Assembly (NCBI RefSeq): GCF_002802905.1
Contig: NZ_PEBK01000003.1
Span: forward strand, 199,850 to 263,849
Reading direction: 5' to 3'
Source of the DNA: Bifidobacterium simiarum
GTDB taxonomy: Bacteria > Actinomycetota > Actinomycetes > Actinomycetales > Bifidobacteriaceae
Length of the DNA stretch: 64,000 nt
The notes beneath the pieces were generated by a model. It saw nothing but the letters and a program-made list of their open reading frames with translations, had not been told where the DNA came from and ran no database searches. The stretch's first letter is position 1, and every line of letters starts with the position of its first letter. Positions 27,469 to 35,028 of this stretch are shown here, piece after piece. Position numbers and translations under genes: made by a program.

Positions 27469-28662
27469 GTGAGCAGTGAGCAGGAGCAGTACGACGACCG
27501 GCATGACGACCGGACCGCCCCCACCGACCGGACCGGGAACCCGGATTCAGCCGATCAGGCAGAGCAAACCGATCGGCCGGACCAGATCAGTCAGCCGGAC
27601 CGGATCGGCCAGTCGGATCAGCCCAGCAAAACAGGCCAGATCAGTCAGCCGGACCAGCCCGGTCGGCCAGACCAGTCTGATCAGGTCACGATCAGCGACG
27701 TGGCCAAGGCGGCCGGCGTCTCGATCGCCACGGTGTCGCGCACCTTCCGCCGGCCCGACCGCGTGAACGTCAATACGCTCAACCATGTGCGGGCCGTGGC
27801 CGAACGGCTCGGCTACCATACGCAAATCATCCGCCCGCGCAGCGAAAGCAATCTGGCCGGACTGATCGCCCTGACCGTCAACGATCTGAACAATCCGGTG
27901 TATTCGCAGATCGCGCACGGCGTGCAGCGCGAATGCGGTCGGCGCGGATTCGGCTTGATGATCTCGGAAACCGAGGGCAGCATCACCCTGGAACGGGCGA
28001 TCATCAAACGCAGCATCCCCCATGTGGACGGGATGATCCTCTGCTCGCCGAGGCTTTCGGACTGGGAGGTACGCAAGGCCGCGCAGTCGCGTCCGCTGGC
28101 CGTGATGATCCGCATGGTCGGCGGGGTGCAGTCGCTGTACGCCGACGACACTCCGGCGATCAACGAGACCATCGCCGCGATCGCCCGGCTCGGCCACCGG
28201 GAGGTCACGTATCTGCCCGGACCGGACCGCGCCTGGGGCAACAGTCTGCGGGTCAGGGCCCTGCAGTCGGCCTGCCATGCCACCGGCATGCGTCTGCGGC
28301 ACACGCAGTGCGCCTACCCGGTCGGACGGCATTCCGCGCGGGCGTTCGCGGAGTTTCTGCGGCATCCCACCACTGCGGTGATCGCCTACAACGACGAGGT
28401 GGCCTACGCCTTCATGCGGTTCGCCCACGATCATGGTCTCGACGTGCCCGGTGCGGTGTCGGTCGTCGGCATCGACGACATTCCGATGTGCGAGGTGTGC
28501 TCACCCACCCTCGCCTCGATCGCGGTGCCGCGGCAGGAGATGGCCCGCATGGCGGCGCGGAAGGTGATCGATCAGGTGCTGCACAACGCCGATGGGTCGA
28601 CTGCCCCGGTGGTATTGCCAAGCCGGTTCGTGCCGCGCGACAGTCTCGGCCCTGTCCGCTAG
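27469..28662 (+). CDS. LacI-family transcriptional regulator with long disordered N-terminus
   Basis: A 397-residue regulator. The LacI helix-turn-helix starts only near residue 67 (VTISDVAKAAGVSIATVSRTF), followed by the sugar-binding domain (GLIALTVNDLNNPVYSQI, VDGMILCSPR, TTAVIAYNDEVAYAF, SVVGIDDIP). The first ~65 residues are Asp/Gln/Arg/Thr-rich and contain two ISQPD repeats encoded by DNA repeats. The only usable start before the domain is GTG 27469, without a clear SD. It is a paralogue of the regulator beside uxaC, so hexuronate or a related sugar is a reasonable guess for its ligand. Confidence 0.85.
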   Translation: MSSEQEQYDDRHDDRTAPTDRTGNPDSADQAEQTDRPDQISQPDRIGQSDQPSKTGQISQPDQPGRPDQSDQVTISDVAKAAGVSIATVSRTFRRPDRVNVNTLNHVRAVAERLGYHTQIIRPRSESNLAGLIALTVNDLNNPVYSQIAHGVQRECGRRGFGLMISETEGSITLERAIIKRSIPHVDGMILCSPRLSDWEVRKAAQSRPLAVMIRMVGGVQSLYADDTPAINETIAAIARLGHREVTYLPGPDRAWGNSLRVRALQSACHATGMRLRHTQCAYPVGRHSARAFAEFLRHPTTAVIAYNDEVAYAFMRFAHDHGLDVPGAVSVVGIDDIPMCEVCSPTLASIAVPRQEMARMAARKVIDQVLHNADGSTAPVVLPSRFVPRDSLGPVR

Positions 28663-28817
28663 CCGGTCCTGTCCACCATCCAGACCAGTCCGCCAGCCGG
28701 CCCTATCCACCAGCCAGACCAGTCCGCCAGCCGGCCCTGTCCACCAGCCGCCCCGCAACCAACGGTAGCGGGCGTGCAACCAACGGTAGCCGGTCCGCAA
28801 CCAACGGTAGCGGAGCC
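28663..28817 (+). repeat. two adjacent tandem arrays
   Basis: Array A (28663-28750) has about three ~35-nt units with core AGTCCGCCAGCCGGCCCT and CCACCAGCC. Array B (28755-28817) has exactly three 21-nt units starting GCAACCAACGGTAGC. The core of unit B also occurs in the coding insert of fthC (13699-13715). No spacer/repeat pattern of a CRISPR is present. Confidence 0.85.
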
Positions 28818-28848
28818 GACGACGTCCACGGCCGCGGCCCGAATACGA

Positions 28849-28879
28849 AAGAACCCCGCCGGGAACTACCCGACGGGGT
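28849..28879 (-). terminator. rho-independent terminator of the GPH transporter operon
   Basis: On the minus strand ACCCCGTCGGG pairs with CCCGGCGGGGT around a short TAGTT loop (28853-28879), followed by TCTTTCG. It is 50 nt after the stop of the 144-residue gene; a GATC-rich stretch lies between. Confidence 0.8.
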
Positions 28880-28929
28880 CCGTCATGGATGATCGATCAG
28901 ACGATCAACGTCAGACGATCAGGCCGCAA

Positions 28930-29364
28930 TCACTTGGCCAGCTTGGAGAAGTCCTCGAACAGCTCGCCGTAGATCTGGCCCCAGGAGCGCTTGCCCTGGA
29001 TGTACTTGATGGTCATCGATTCGGTGAAGGAGTCGAAGAAGCCCTTGATCTCGGCCTTGGTCTCGTCGGAGACGGCCAGCTCGTCGACCTTGGCCTTGAT
29101 GCCGGCGGACGCCTGGGCGCAGCGCAGAGCCTCCCACTCGCCGTAGGTCATGGACTTGAACTTGCCGTCAAGGCCCTCGTTGAGGGTGAAGGTGTCGGCG
29201 GTGGTCAGGGCGGCCAGCGTCGGCTCGATCTGATCGACCGGGGTGGCGAAGTCAAGGTCGGCGGCCTGCTCGAGACCGGTGAAGGAGACCTTGCCGTCGG
29301 CGATGTCGGCCTGGATGAAGGCCATCTTGTCGATCTTCTCGTTGTACAGGATGATCTGGGACAT
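28930..29364 (-). CDS. unknown 144-residue protein in the hexuronide transporter operon
   Basis: The protein starts MSQIILYNEKIDKMAFIQ and has no membrane helix or signal peptide. The N-terminal half looks like beta strands (KVSFTGLEQAADLDFATPVDQ), the C-terminal half like helices (ETKAEIKGFFDSFTES, SWGQIYGELFEDFSKL). I do not recognise it. It follows the GPH transporter by 105 nt on the same strand before a common terminator, has an AAGAAGCACA leader and highly biased codons (Lys almost only AAG). It may be a cytosolic enzyme or binding protein acting on the imported sugar. No active-site motif is evident. Confidence 0.75.
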   Translation of the reverse strand: MSQIILYNEKIDKMAFIQADIADGKVSFTGLEQAADLDFATPVDQIEPTLAALTTADTFTLNEGLDGKFKSMTYGEWEALRCAQASAGIKAKVDELAVSDETKAEIKGFFDSFTESMTIKYIQGKRSWGQIYGELFEDFSKLAK

Positions 29365-29469
29365 GATTGTGCTTCTTTCGTGTGTTCTGTGAGCGTGTGT
29401 TCTGTGAGAGGGTATGAAAAGAGCCGCGGTCGGCGGGGAGCGCCTTCGCGCGGCTCAGGGATTCGGATA

Positions 29470-31023
29470 TCAGATCTTTTCGATCGGCAGGCCGTTCTTG
29501 TCGAGGTCCGGCCACAGCTTCTCGTACGGGTGACCGGTGAGCTCTTCGGCGATCTTGCGGGCTTCGGGGGTGACGTCGGCCTTGGAGCCGCCGGCCTCGA
29601 GACGCTCGATCTCGGCCTTCAGGATGCCGTGGGTCTCACGGTCGAGGTAGATGCGGCGGGACATCCACAGGGCCCAGGCGATCAGGATGGCGGTGCCGAG
29701 GAAGAACACGGCCACGATGCCGACCTGCACGTTGTGCGGGGTGGTCTGGAAGTTCTTCATGGTGTCGGCCTTGTAGCCGGTGAACTCCAGCAGGATACCG
29801 GCAACCCACGTGGCGATGGCGCCGGTGGACTTGCGGAAGAAGGTCATCACGGAGGCGTACAGACCGGCGCGGTCGCCGCGGGTCATGATGTAGTCCACGT
29901 CAGGCATGAACGGGAACAGGTTCCACGGGGTGAACTCCAGGGTGGCGCGGCCGCACTGGTAGACGATGGAGACGATCAGGAAGATCCAGAACGGGTTGTG
30001 GATGCCGAGGGCCCACACACCGACGTAGGCGACCATGGCCACGAGGATGGCGACGTAGCTCAGGCGGAACAGGAAGCGCGGACCGTGGGAGATCATGAGC
30101 TTGGCGCACAGGATCGTCATCGGGATACCGAGGATGGACATGGCCTGGAAGGTCCACGGCCAGGATTCGCCGGCGCCGGAGATGCAGCAGACGATGAAGG
30201 TCGGCAGCAGGGTGGAGTAGAAGTCCTTACCGGTGAAGGACAGCAAGTAGACGGCCAGGTGGGTGCGGAAGGCCTGGTTCTTGAAGGTGTCGACGTAGCC
30301 GGTGACGGACTCCTTGAGGAAGCCGCCGACGGACTGCTTCGGACGGGACTCGAGCTCCTTGAGGAACTCGGGGGTCAGCGCACGCTCCCAAGTGCCGAAG
30401 GTGGAGATGGCGATGGCGACCACGAACAGGACGGTCCAAGCGAGGCCGGCGATCAGGTAGGCGTTCGGGTTGTTGGCCTGCTTCAGGGCGGCCAGGATCA
30501 GGAACACGAGGGCGGTACCGGTGGCGGAGATCACCATGCGGGAGCCGGAGAGGGTGGTACGCAGCGTGTAGTCACGCGTCATTTCGGTCGGCAGGCATTC
30601 CCACGGCACGATCATCATGGCGATGATGACCTCCATGGCGATGTAGACCGCGAGGTAGTAGGCGGCGGAGGTGGAGTTGATCCAGAACAGCGGGAACACG
30701 CAGGCGAACAGCACCAGACCGAGCAGCATGAAGAAGTGGCGACGGCCGAACTTCTGGCCGAGCTTGGTGTGGTAGAAGTTATCGGTGATCAGACCGAGGA
30801 ACAGGTTCCAGATGCAGTCCACAATTCGACCGGCGGCGGCGATACCACCGGCGATGGCGGGGTTGAAGCCCTGGGCCAGGGTCAGGTAGGCGAAGATGAC
30901 GCCGGAGACGATGTTGTTCCAGCCGCCACCCATGAGGTCGAGCATGCCGTACTGAATGCCTCGGCCGATGTTGATCTCGTGGGCCTTGTAAGGCCACTTA
31001 TTGAGATTCACTTGGGAAGCCAT
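29470..31023 (-). CDS. GPH-family (glycoside-pentoside-hexuronide) transporter
   Basis: A 517-residue MFS-related cation symporter with 12 helices. Typical features are LDLMGGGWNNIVSG, GRIVDCIWNLFLGLITDNF (helix 2 and the D-x-x-D loop), GRRHFFMLLG and WECLPTEMTRDYTLRTTL. GPH proteins import melibiose, glucuronides or xylosides. The neighbourhood with kdgK, eda and uxaC-uxuB-uxuA argues for a glucuronide or uronate. ATG 31023 has AAGGAAA. It is first in an operon with the 144-residue unknown. Confidence 0.9.
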   Translation of the reverse strand: MASQVNLNKWPYKAHEINIGRGIQYGMLDLMGGGWNNIVSGVIFAYLTLAQGFNPAIAGGIAAAGRIVDCIWNLFLGLITDNFYHTKLGQKFGRRHFFMLLGLVLFACVFPLFWINSTSAAYYLAVYIAMEVIIAMMIVPWECLPTEMTRDYTLRTTLSGSRMVISATGTALVFLILAALKQANNPNAYLIAGLAWTVLFVVAIAISTFGTWERALTPEFLKELESRPKQSVGGFLKESVTGYVDTFKNQAFRTHLAVYLLSFTGKDFYSTLLPTFIVCCISGAGESWPWTFQAMSILGIPMTILCAKLMISHGPRFLFRLSYVAILVAMVAYVGVWALGIHNPFWIFLIVSIVYQCGRATLEFTPWNLFPFMPDVDYIMTRGDRAGLYASVMTFFRKSTGAIATWVAGILLEFTGYKADTMKNFQTTPHNVQVGIVAVFFLGTAILIAWALWMSRRIYLDRETHGILKAEIERLEAGGSKADVTPEARKIAEELTGHPYEKLWPDLDKNGLPIEKI

Positions 31024-31271
31024 GTTTTTCCTTTCCTTCTTCCGTATCGTTTTGGGTTCTCGCGTGCCAGTGCGCAACCCTGCGAAGGGTCTACATCGAC
31101 CTTTCCCGATACAAAAATCTTTCAGTTAGATTCTGTGCCGAGGAGGGGTTTGATCGTGCGCTGTTGCCTACTTTTGCATTAGAACGGTAACGAAATGCCA
31201 ACCACCGGATGGACCCCAATCGAACACCATCGCACGGAATCCGGTGAAAAACGGGGGAAATCCGACATAGG

Positions 31272-31317
31272 CAAACAAAAAACGTGCCATATCCGAACAT
31301 GGACGGATATGGCACGT
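31272..31317 (-). terminator. strong terminator of kdgK-eda
   Basis: ACGTGCCATATCCG (31282-31295) pairs perfectly with CGGATATGGCACGT (31304-31317). On the minus strand TTTTTTGTTTG follows. It closes the kdgK-eda transcript about 180 nt after the eda stop. Confidence 0.9.
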
Positions 31318-31337
31318 CAGACGGCATCAGGCCGGTG

Positions 31338-31496
31338 ATCGTTCCGGATACGAAGCCGGAAACGATCGGTGATCGCAACCGATCGATGATCAGTTATCGA
31401 TGATCGACGATCGATAACTGATCGACCAGTGACAGCCGATCAAGACCGATCGATCAGTGACAGCCGATCAGTGAGAACCGATCGGTTGCGGCGTGA
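31338..31496 (-). repeat. GATC-dense tail of eda with nested inverted repeats
   Basis: About 14 GATC tetranucleotides lie in 160 bp between the eda stop and its terminator. A perfect 14-bp inverted repeat GATCAGTTATCGAT (31389-31402 with 31411-31424) and a GATCGTTCCGG...CCGGAAACGATC hairpin are nested here, with a CAGTGACAGCCGATCA direct repeat at about 31430 and 31457. No gene is seen. Confidence 0.75.
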
Positions 31497-32162
31497 TCAC
31501 TTGTTCTTGGAGGCGATGATCGGCTCGACCAGGGCGCGGGCGTCCTTGCAGGCCTGGGCGATCGCGGCCCAGTCGTGGGCCTTCTGCGCGGCGGACGGCA
31601 CCGGGAAGGAGCCGCCGACGGCGAACACGTTCTTCAGGGAGATGTACTCCTCGGCGTTCTTCAGGCTCACGCCGCCGGTGGGCAGGAACTTCATCTCGGC
31701 GAACGGGCCGTTGAGGGCCTTGAGGGTCTTCACGCCGCCGTAGGCCTCGGCCGGGAAGAACTTGACGTAGCGCAGACCGAGCTGGTAGGCGTCGTCCACG
31801 TCGGACGGGACGGCGGTACCGGGCAGGATCAGCACGTCGTTCTCGAGGGCGTAGTCCACCACGGAGCGGGTGAAGGCCGGGGTGACCAGACCCTTGCAGC
31901 CAGCCTCGATGGAGGCCTTGGCCTGCTCGACGGTGTGCACGGTGCCGGCCACCAGGGTGACGCCGGGGACCTCGTCGCGGATGCGCTTCATGCCTTCGAT
32001 GGCGTACGGGGAGCGGAAGGTGACCTCGGCCACCGGGACGCCACCCTCTTCCAGTGCCTTCGCCAGCGGCACGGCCTCTTCGACGCTGTGCAGCGTGACC
32101 AGCGGGACGACGCCGAGCTGCTCGAGGTAGGCGAGCTGCTCTTCATTGGTCTTTTCTGCCAT
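31497..32162 (-). CDS. eda: 2-dehydro-3-deoxy-phosphogluconate (KDPG) aldolase
   Basis: A 221-residue class I aldolase that cleaves KDPG to pyruvate and glyceraldehyde-3-P. E46 (VAEVTFRS) and the Schiff-base lysine K134 (RYVKFFPAEA) are at the family positions, with LVAGTVHT and FLPTGGVS also present. ATG 32162 has AAAGGAG. It lies downstream of kdgK on the same strand, separated by 240 nt holding interspersed repeats. No 6-phosphogluconate dehydratase is nearby, so the source of KDPG is KDG via KdgK, not Entner-Doudoroff. Confidence 0.95.
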   Translation of the reverse strand: MAEKTNEEQLAYLEQLGVVPLVTLHSVEEAVPLAKALEEGGVPVAEVTFRSPYAIEGMKRIRDEVPGVTLVAGTVHTVEQAKASIEAGCKGLVTPAFTRSVVDYALENDVLILPGTAVPSDVDDAYQLGLRYVKFFPAEAYGGVKTLKALNGPFAEMKFLPTGGVSLKNAEEYISLKNVFAVGGSFPVPSAAQKAHDWAAIAQACKDARALVEPIIASKNK

Positions 32163-32245
32163 GGTTACTCCTTTGAGTGGTTGCAGAGATGGGTTACCAA
32201 CAATTCAATTATGGGACGGCGGGACGATGTCGTCAGCCGCCTCGG

Positions 32246-32390
32246 TCACCTCATCCGACCGGCAAGGGCTATTGGCCCCTCATCAGTCAGCCTTCGGCTG
32301 CCAGCTTCCCCCAAAGGGGGAAGCCAAGCCGCATCGCTGCCTTCCCCTCGAGGGGAAGGTGGCCGGCGTATGCCGGTCGGATGAGGTGAC
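32246..32390 (+). repeat. three GGGGAAG-family repeat units between kdgK and eda
   Basis: A truncated ACCTCATCCGACCGGC unit is followed by a full unit CATCAGTCAGCC...CTTCCCCCAAAGGGGGAAGCC and by CCTTCCCCTCGAGGGGAAGG...CCGGTCGGATGAGGTGAC in the opposite direction. Being inside a transcribed spacer, these would fold strongly in the kdgK-eda mRNA. Confidence 0.8.
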
Positions 32391-32401
32391 GAATGAGACT
32401 C

Positions 32402-33385
32402 TTACTCGGCGCGCTTGTGGGAGGCGGTGAACGCGGCCAGCTCCTCGGGGGTCGGCAGACCCTCGTTGTCGGAGACGAACTGCGTCTGGATGGCGCCCAG
32501 CGCGCAGCCGCGCTCCAGCGCCTCGGCCACGGTCTTGCCGTCCATCAGGGCGGAGATCGTACCGGCCGCGAAGCCGTCGCCGGCGCCGACGGTATCGACC
32601 ACATGATCGACCACGAAGCCGGGCACGTAGGCGGATTCCTTGCCGTCGTAGGCGTAGGCGCCCTTCGGGCCGTCCTTGACGACGACCAGCTTGGCACCGT
32701 TGTCGATGAACGCCTTGGCGGTGTCCTCGATGGTCTCGGCGCCGAACAGCTCATGGCCCTCGCCGCCGCCGGGCAGCACGAGGTCGGCCTGGGAGGCCAG
32801 CTCGATCAGGGTCTTGCGCATGAGGTCGAGGCTCGGCCAAATCGCCGGACGCAGGTTCGGGTCGAAGGAGACGAACGCGCCGTTCTCGCGGGCGCGGACG
32901 ATCAGGCGCTTGGCCGCGGCCAGCGTGGTCTCGCTCAGCGGGGGCAGGATGCCGGTCAGGTGCACGGCGGAGATGTCGGAGAAGTCGACGGCGTCCACAT
33001 CGGCCGGGGACAGCGTGGAGGCGGCGGAACCCTTGCGGAAGTAGGCGGTCTTCGGATCGCCCTTGCTCACCTTGGACTTGAACATCAGACCGGTCAGGCG
33101 GCTGTCGTCGTAGGAGACCAGCGAGGTGTCGATGCCGTTCTTCTCCATGAAGTTGCGGATGCGGTCGCCGCACGGATCATGGGCCAGCTTGGTCATGTAC
33201 ACCGGCTTCTGACCCATGCGGGCCAGACCGACGCACACGTTCAGCTCGGCACCGGCCACGGAGGCGCCGAAGTGCTCCACCGCACCCAGATCACCTTCCT
33301 GCTCCGCGGTGAACAGCGCCATCGCCTCACCGACCAGCAGTACCTTTCCCGGCTTAATCGCCACAGTTGCTTCACTCAATGCCAT
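32402..33385 (-). CDS. kdgK: 2-keto-3-deoxygluconate kinase (PfkB family)
   Basis: A 327-residue sugar kinase that phosphorylates KDG to KDPG with ATP. It has GEAMALFT near the N-terminus, AGAELNVCVGLARMG, FRKGSAAS, FDPNLRPAIW and the PfkB signature DTVGAGDGFAAG (264-275) with catalytic D270. ATG 33385 follows AGAGGGA. It forms a unit with eda. Its promoter region carries an ACCGGT operator shared with the gntP-type operon. The paralogue at 37658 is about as long but acts in another operon. Confidence 0.9.
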   Translation of the reverse strand: MALSEATVAIKPGKVLLVGEAMALFTAEQEGDLGAVEHFGASVAGAELNVCVGLARMGQKPVYMTKLAHDPCGDRIRNFMEKNGIDTSLVSYDDSRLTGLMFKSKVSKGDPKTAYFRKGSAASTLSPADVDAVDFSDISAVHLTGILPPLSETTLAAAKRLIVRARENGAFVSFDPNLRPAIWPSLDLMRKTLIELASQADLVLPGGGEGHELFGAETIEDTAKAFIDNGAKLVVVKDGPKGAYAYDGKESAYVPGFVVDHVVDTVGAGDGFAAGTISALMDGKTVAEALERGCALGAIQTQFVSDNEGLPTPEELAAFTASHKRAE

Positions 33386-33442
33386 GGGAAATCCCTCTGT
33401 TCGATCAACATACATTGTTATGATTTGAGCTCGGACCTTGAA

Positions 33443-33456
33443 CTCAACCGGTACAC
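33443..33456 (-). promoter_or_regulatory. ACCGGT operator in the kdgK promoter
   Basis: On the minus strand GTGTACCGGTTGAG, whose TTGAGT end can serve as a -35 for kdgK. It matches the operators at 34864-34923. A second perfect palindrome AAATGTTG-G-CAACATTT lies at 33488-33504 between the divergent kdgK and regulator genes. Nothing else is seen in 33386-33730. Confidence 0.6.
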
Positions 33457-33730
33457 ATAATACTAGGGAAACGCCCCTGCCGGCCGGAAATGTTGGCAAC
33501 ATTTTCCAAAGAAGACGGGTTCCGGCAATATCGGGCAGCTTCACCCCTTCGGGCCACCGCCGACCAACACCGACCGCAGACGGTCGCTCGCGGCAATCGC
33601 CGCAACGGTCCGGGCACATCCCCGACGAATCGGCGAGGCAATCGATGGAATCATTGTGTGATATATTGCACATCCCCATATACGATTGGGGGTATTGACA
33701 GATACTCCGCAGCGGTGTAAAGGAGGACCA

Positions 33731-34759
33731 ATGCGACAGCCCCGGGCGAAGCGCAAGGCCAGCATCGCCGACGTGGCGAAGGCCGTCGGCGTATCGAAGA
33801 CGACGATCTCACGGTATCTGCACGGCGAGTACGACTACATGTCCGCCCAGACCCGCGAACGCATTCGCAAGGTCATCGAGGAACTGGACTACCGGCCCAA
33901 CCGCGTGGCGCAGATCCTCAAGGCCACGCGCAGCAACATCATCGGCGTGGTGATCGCCGACATCAGCAATCCGTTCAGCTCGCAGCTGCTCAAGGGCATC
34001 CAGACCGAGTGCCGCAAGCACGACATCCAGCTGCTCATCAGCGATGCGGATAACAGCGCCAAGGTCGAGCGCGCGGCCATGGAGTCCCTGCTCGACAGTC
34101 AGGTGGACGGGCTGATCGTCAACACCGCGGGAGACAACGACGACTTCCTCACCGCCTTCGCCACCACGCCCGGCAATCCGCCGATGGCGACGCTCGACCG
34201 CACGCTGCTGCCGCTGGTGTGCGACGGGGTGGCGACCGACAACGCCGGGGGCGTCAACCTCATGATGGACCATCTCGTCGCCCAGGGGTTCGAATATGTG
34301 ACCTTCGTCGTCCGACCCCCGTCGGGCATCACCAGCCGACTGCACCGCATCAACGCGATGGAGGACTATCTCGCCACGCATGCCATCGACGGCGAGGTGC
34401 TGATCTACGACCCCGCCAAGGACGATCTGCCCGATCTGCTGTCCCGACTGTCCCATGACCACGTCGACGACCGGATCTGCCTGTTCGCCAACAACGAGGA
34501 GACCCTGCAGGACATCCTGCGGGCCTGCGACCGCGAGGAGTGCAGGCTGCTTGAGCGGGCGGGCCTATGCACCTTCGGCAGCGAGAACACCCGGTTCACC
34601 CGATCGGGCATCACCTGCCTCGACCAGAATCCGGTGCTGATCGGCCGCACCTGCGCGGCCCGGCTGATCGATCGGATCCAGTCGAAGAGCGACAAGCCGT
34701 TCGAACTGATCAAGCTGCCGACCGAACTGCACGTCTATCCGTCCACCGAGATCCGCTGA
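33731..34759 (+). CDS. LacI-family regulator, KdgR-like
   Basis: A 342-residue regulator of normal length. The helix-turn-helix SIADVAKAVGVSKTTISRYL lies at residues 11-30; the ligand domain has GVVIADISNPFSSQLLKGI and ends GRTCAARLID. It is like the Gram-positive KdgR group. ATG 33731 has AAAGGAGG. It is divergent from kdgK-eda and just upstream of the GntP-type operon; both promoters carry ACCGGT palindromes, so it probably controls both. The effector is likely KDG, KDPG or another sugar acid. A terminator follows. Confidence 0.87.
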   Translation: MRQPRAKRKASIADVAKAVGVSKTTISRYLHGEYDYMSAQTRERIRKVIEELDYRPNRVAQILKATRSNIIGVVIADISNPFSSQLLKGIQTECRKHDIQLLISDADNSAKVERAAMESLLDSQVDGLIVNTAGDNDDFLTAFATTPGNPPMATLDRTLLPLVCDGVATDNAGGVNLMMDHLVAQGFEYVTFVVRPPSGITSRLHRINAMEDYLATHAIDGEVLIYDPAKDDLPDLLSRLSHDHVDDRICLFANNEETLQDILRACDREECRLLERAGLCTFGSENTRFTRSGITCLDQNPVLIGRTCAARLIDRIQSKSDKPFELIKLPTELHVYPSTEIR

Positions 34760-34804
34760 CCCCGGTCGATCCGATCCCGATCCGACCGATCTCCCCCGAT
34801 TTTT

Positions 34805-34843
34805 TGCCCCGATGATTTTCACGGTCATCGGGGCATTGTTATT
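34805..34843 (+). terminator. terminator of the KdgR-like gene
   Basis: TGCCCCGATGA (34805-34815) pairs with TCATCGGGGCA (34825-34835), followed by TTGTTATT. Confidence 0.8.
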
Positions 34844-34863
34844 GGAATGTAACGCGACACGCC

Positions 34864-34923
34864 GCAAACCGGTTTTGTTGACCGGTAAACAACACTCGTT
34901 TATAGTGTTGTTTACCGGTTCAC
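34864..34923 (+). promoter_or_regulatory. promoter with three ACCGGT operators (sugar-acid operon)
   Basis: TTGACC (34878-34883), a 17-bp spacer and TATAGT (34901-34906) form a near-consensus promoter. Three 14-bp ACCGGT-centred sites overlap it: GCAAACCGGTTTTG (34864), GTTGACCGGTAAAC (34877) and GTTTACCGGTTCAC (34910). The last two are 33 bp apart and also create a perfect 16-bp inverted repeat (34881-34896 with 34904-34919). This geometry suits a dimeric LacI repressor covering -35 and the start site. Confidence 0.85.
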
Positions 34924-35028
34924 ACAGCAGTGCAAACACCGGCAACGTCGGCGACAGTCGACAACCCAAAAAAATCGGTAACTACCACAACGACATGGAA
35001 GAATAAACGTCATCTCAAGGAGGAGAGA

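Noticed and set aside
28663-28817. Possible CRISPR array
   Set aside because: Units are contiguous tandem repeats (about 35 and 21 nt) without unique spacers, and no cas genes are present.
31338-31496. A small RNA gene in the GATC-rich hairpin region
   Set aside because: No promoter and no separate terminator is visible for it; it lies within the transcribed tail of eda, so I report it as a repeat.
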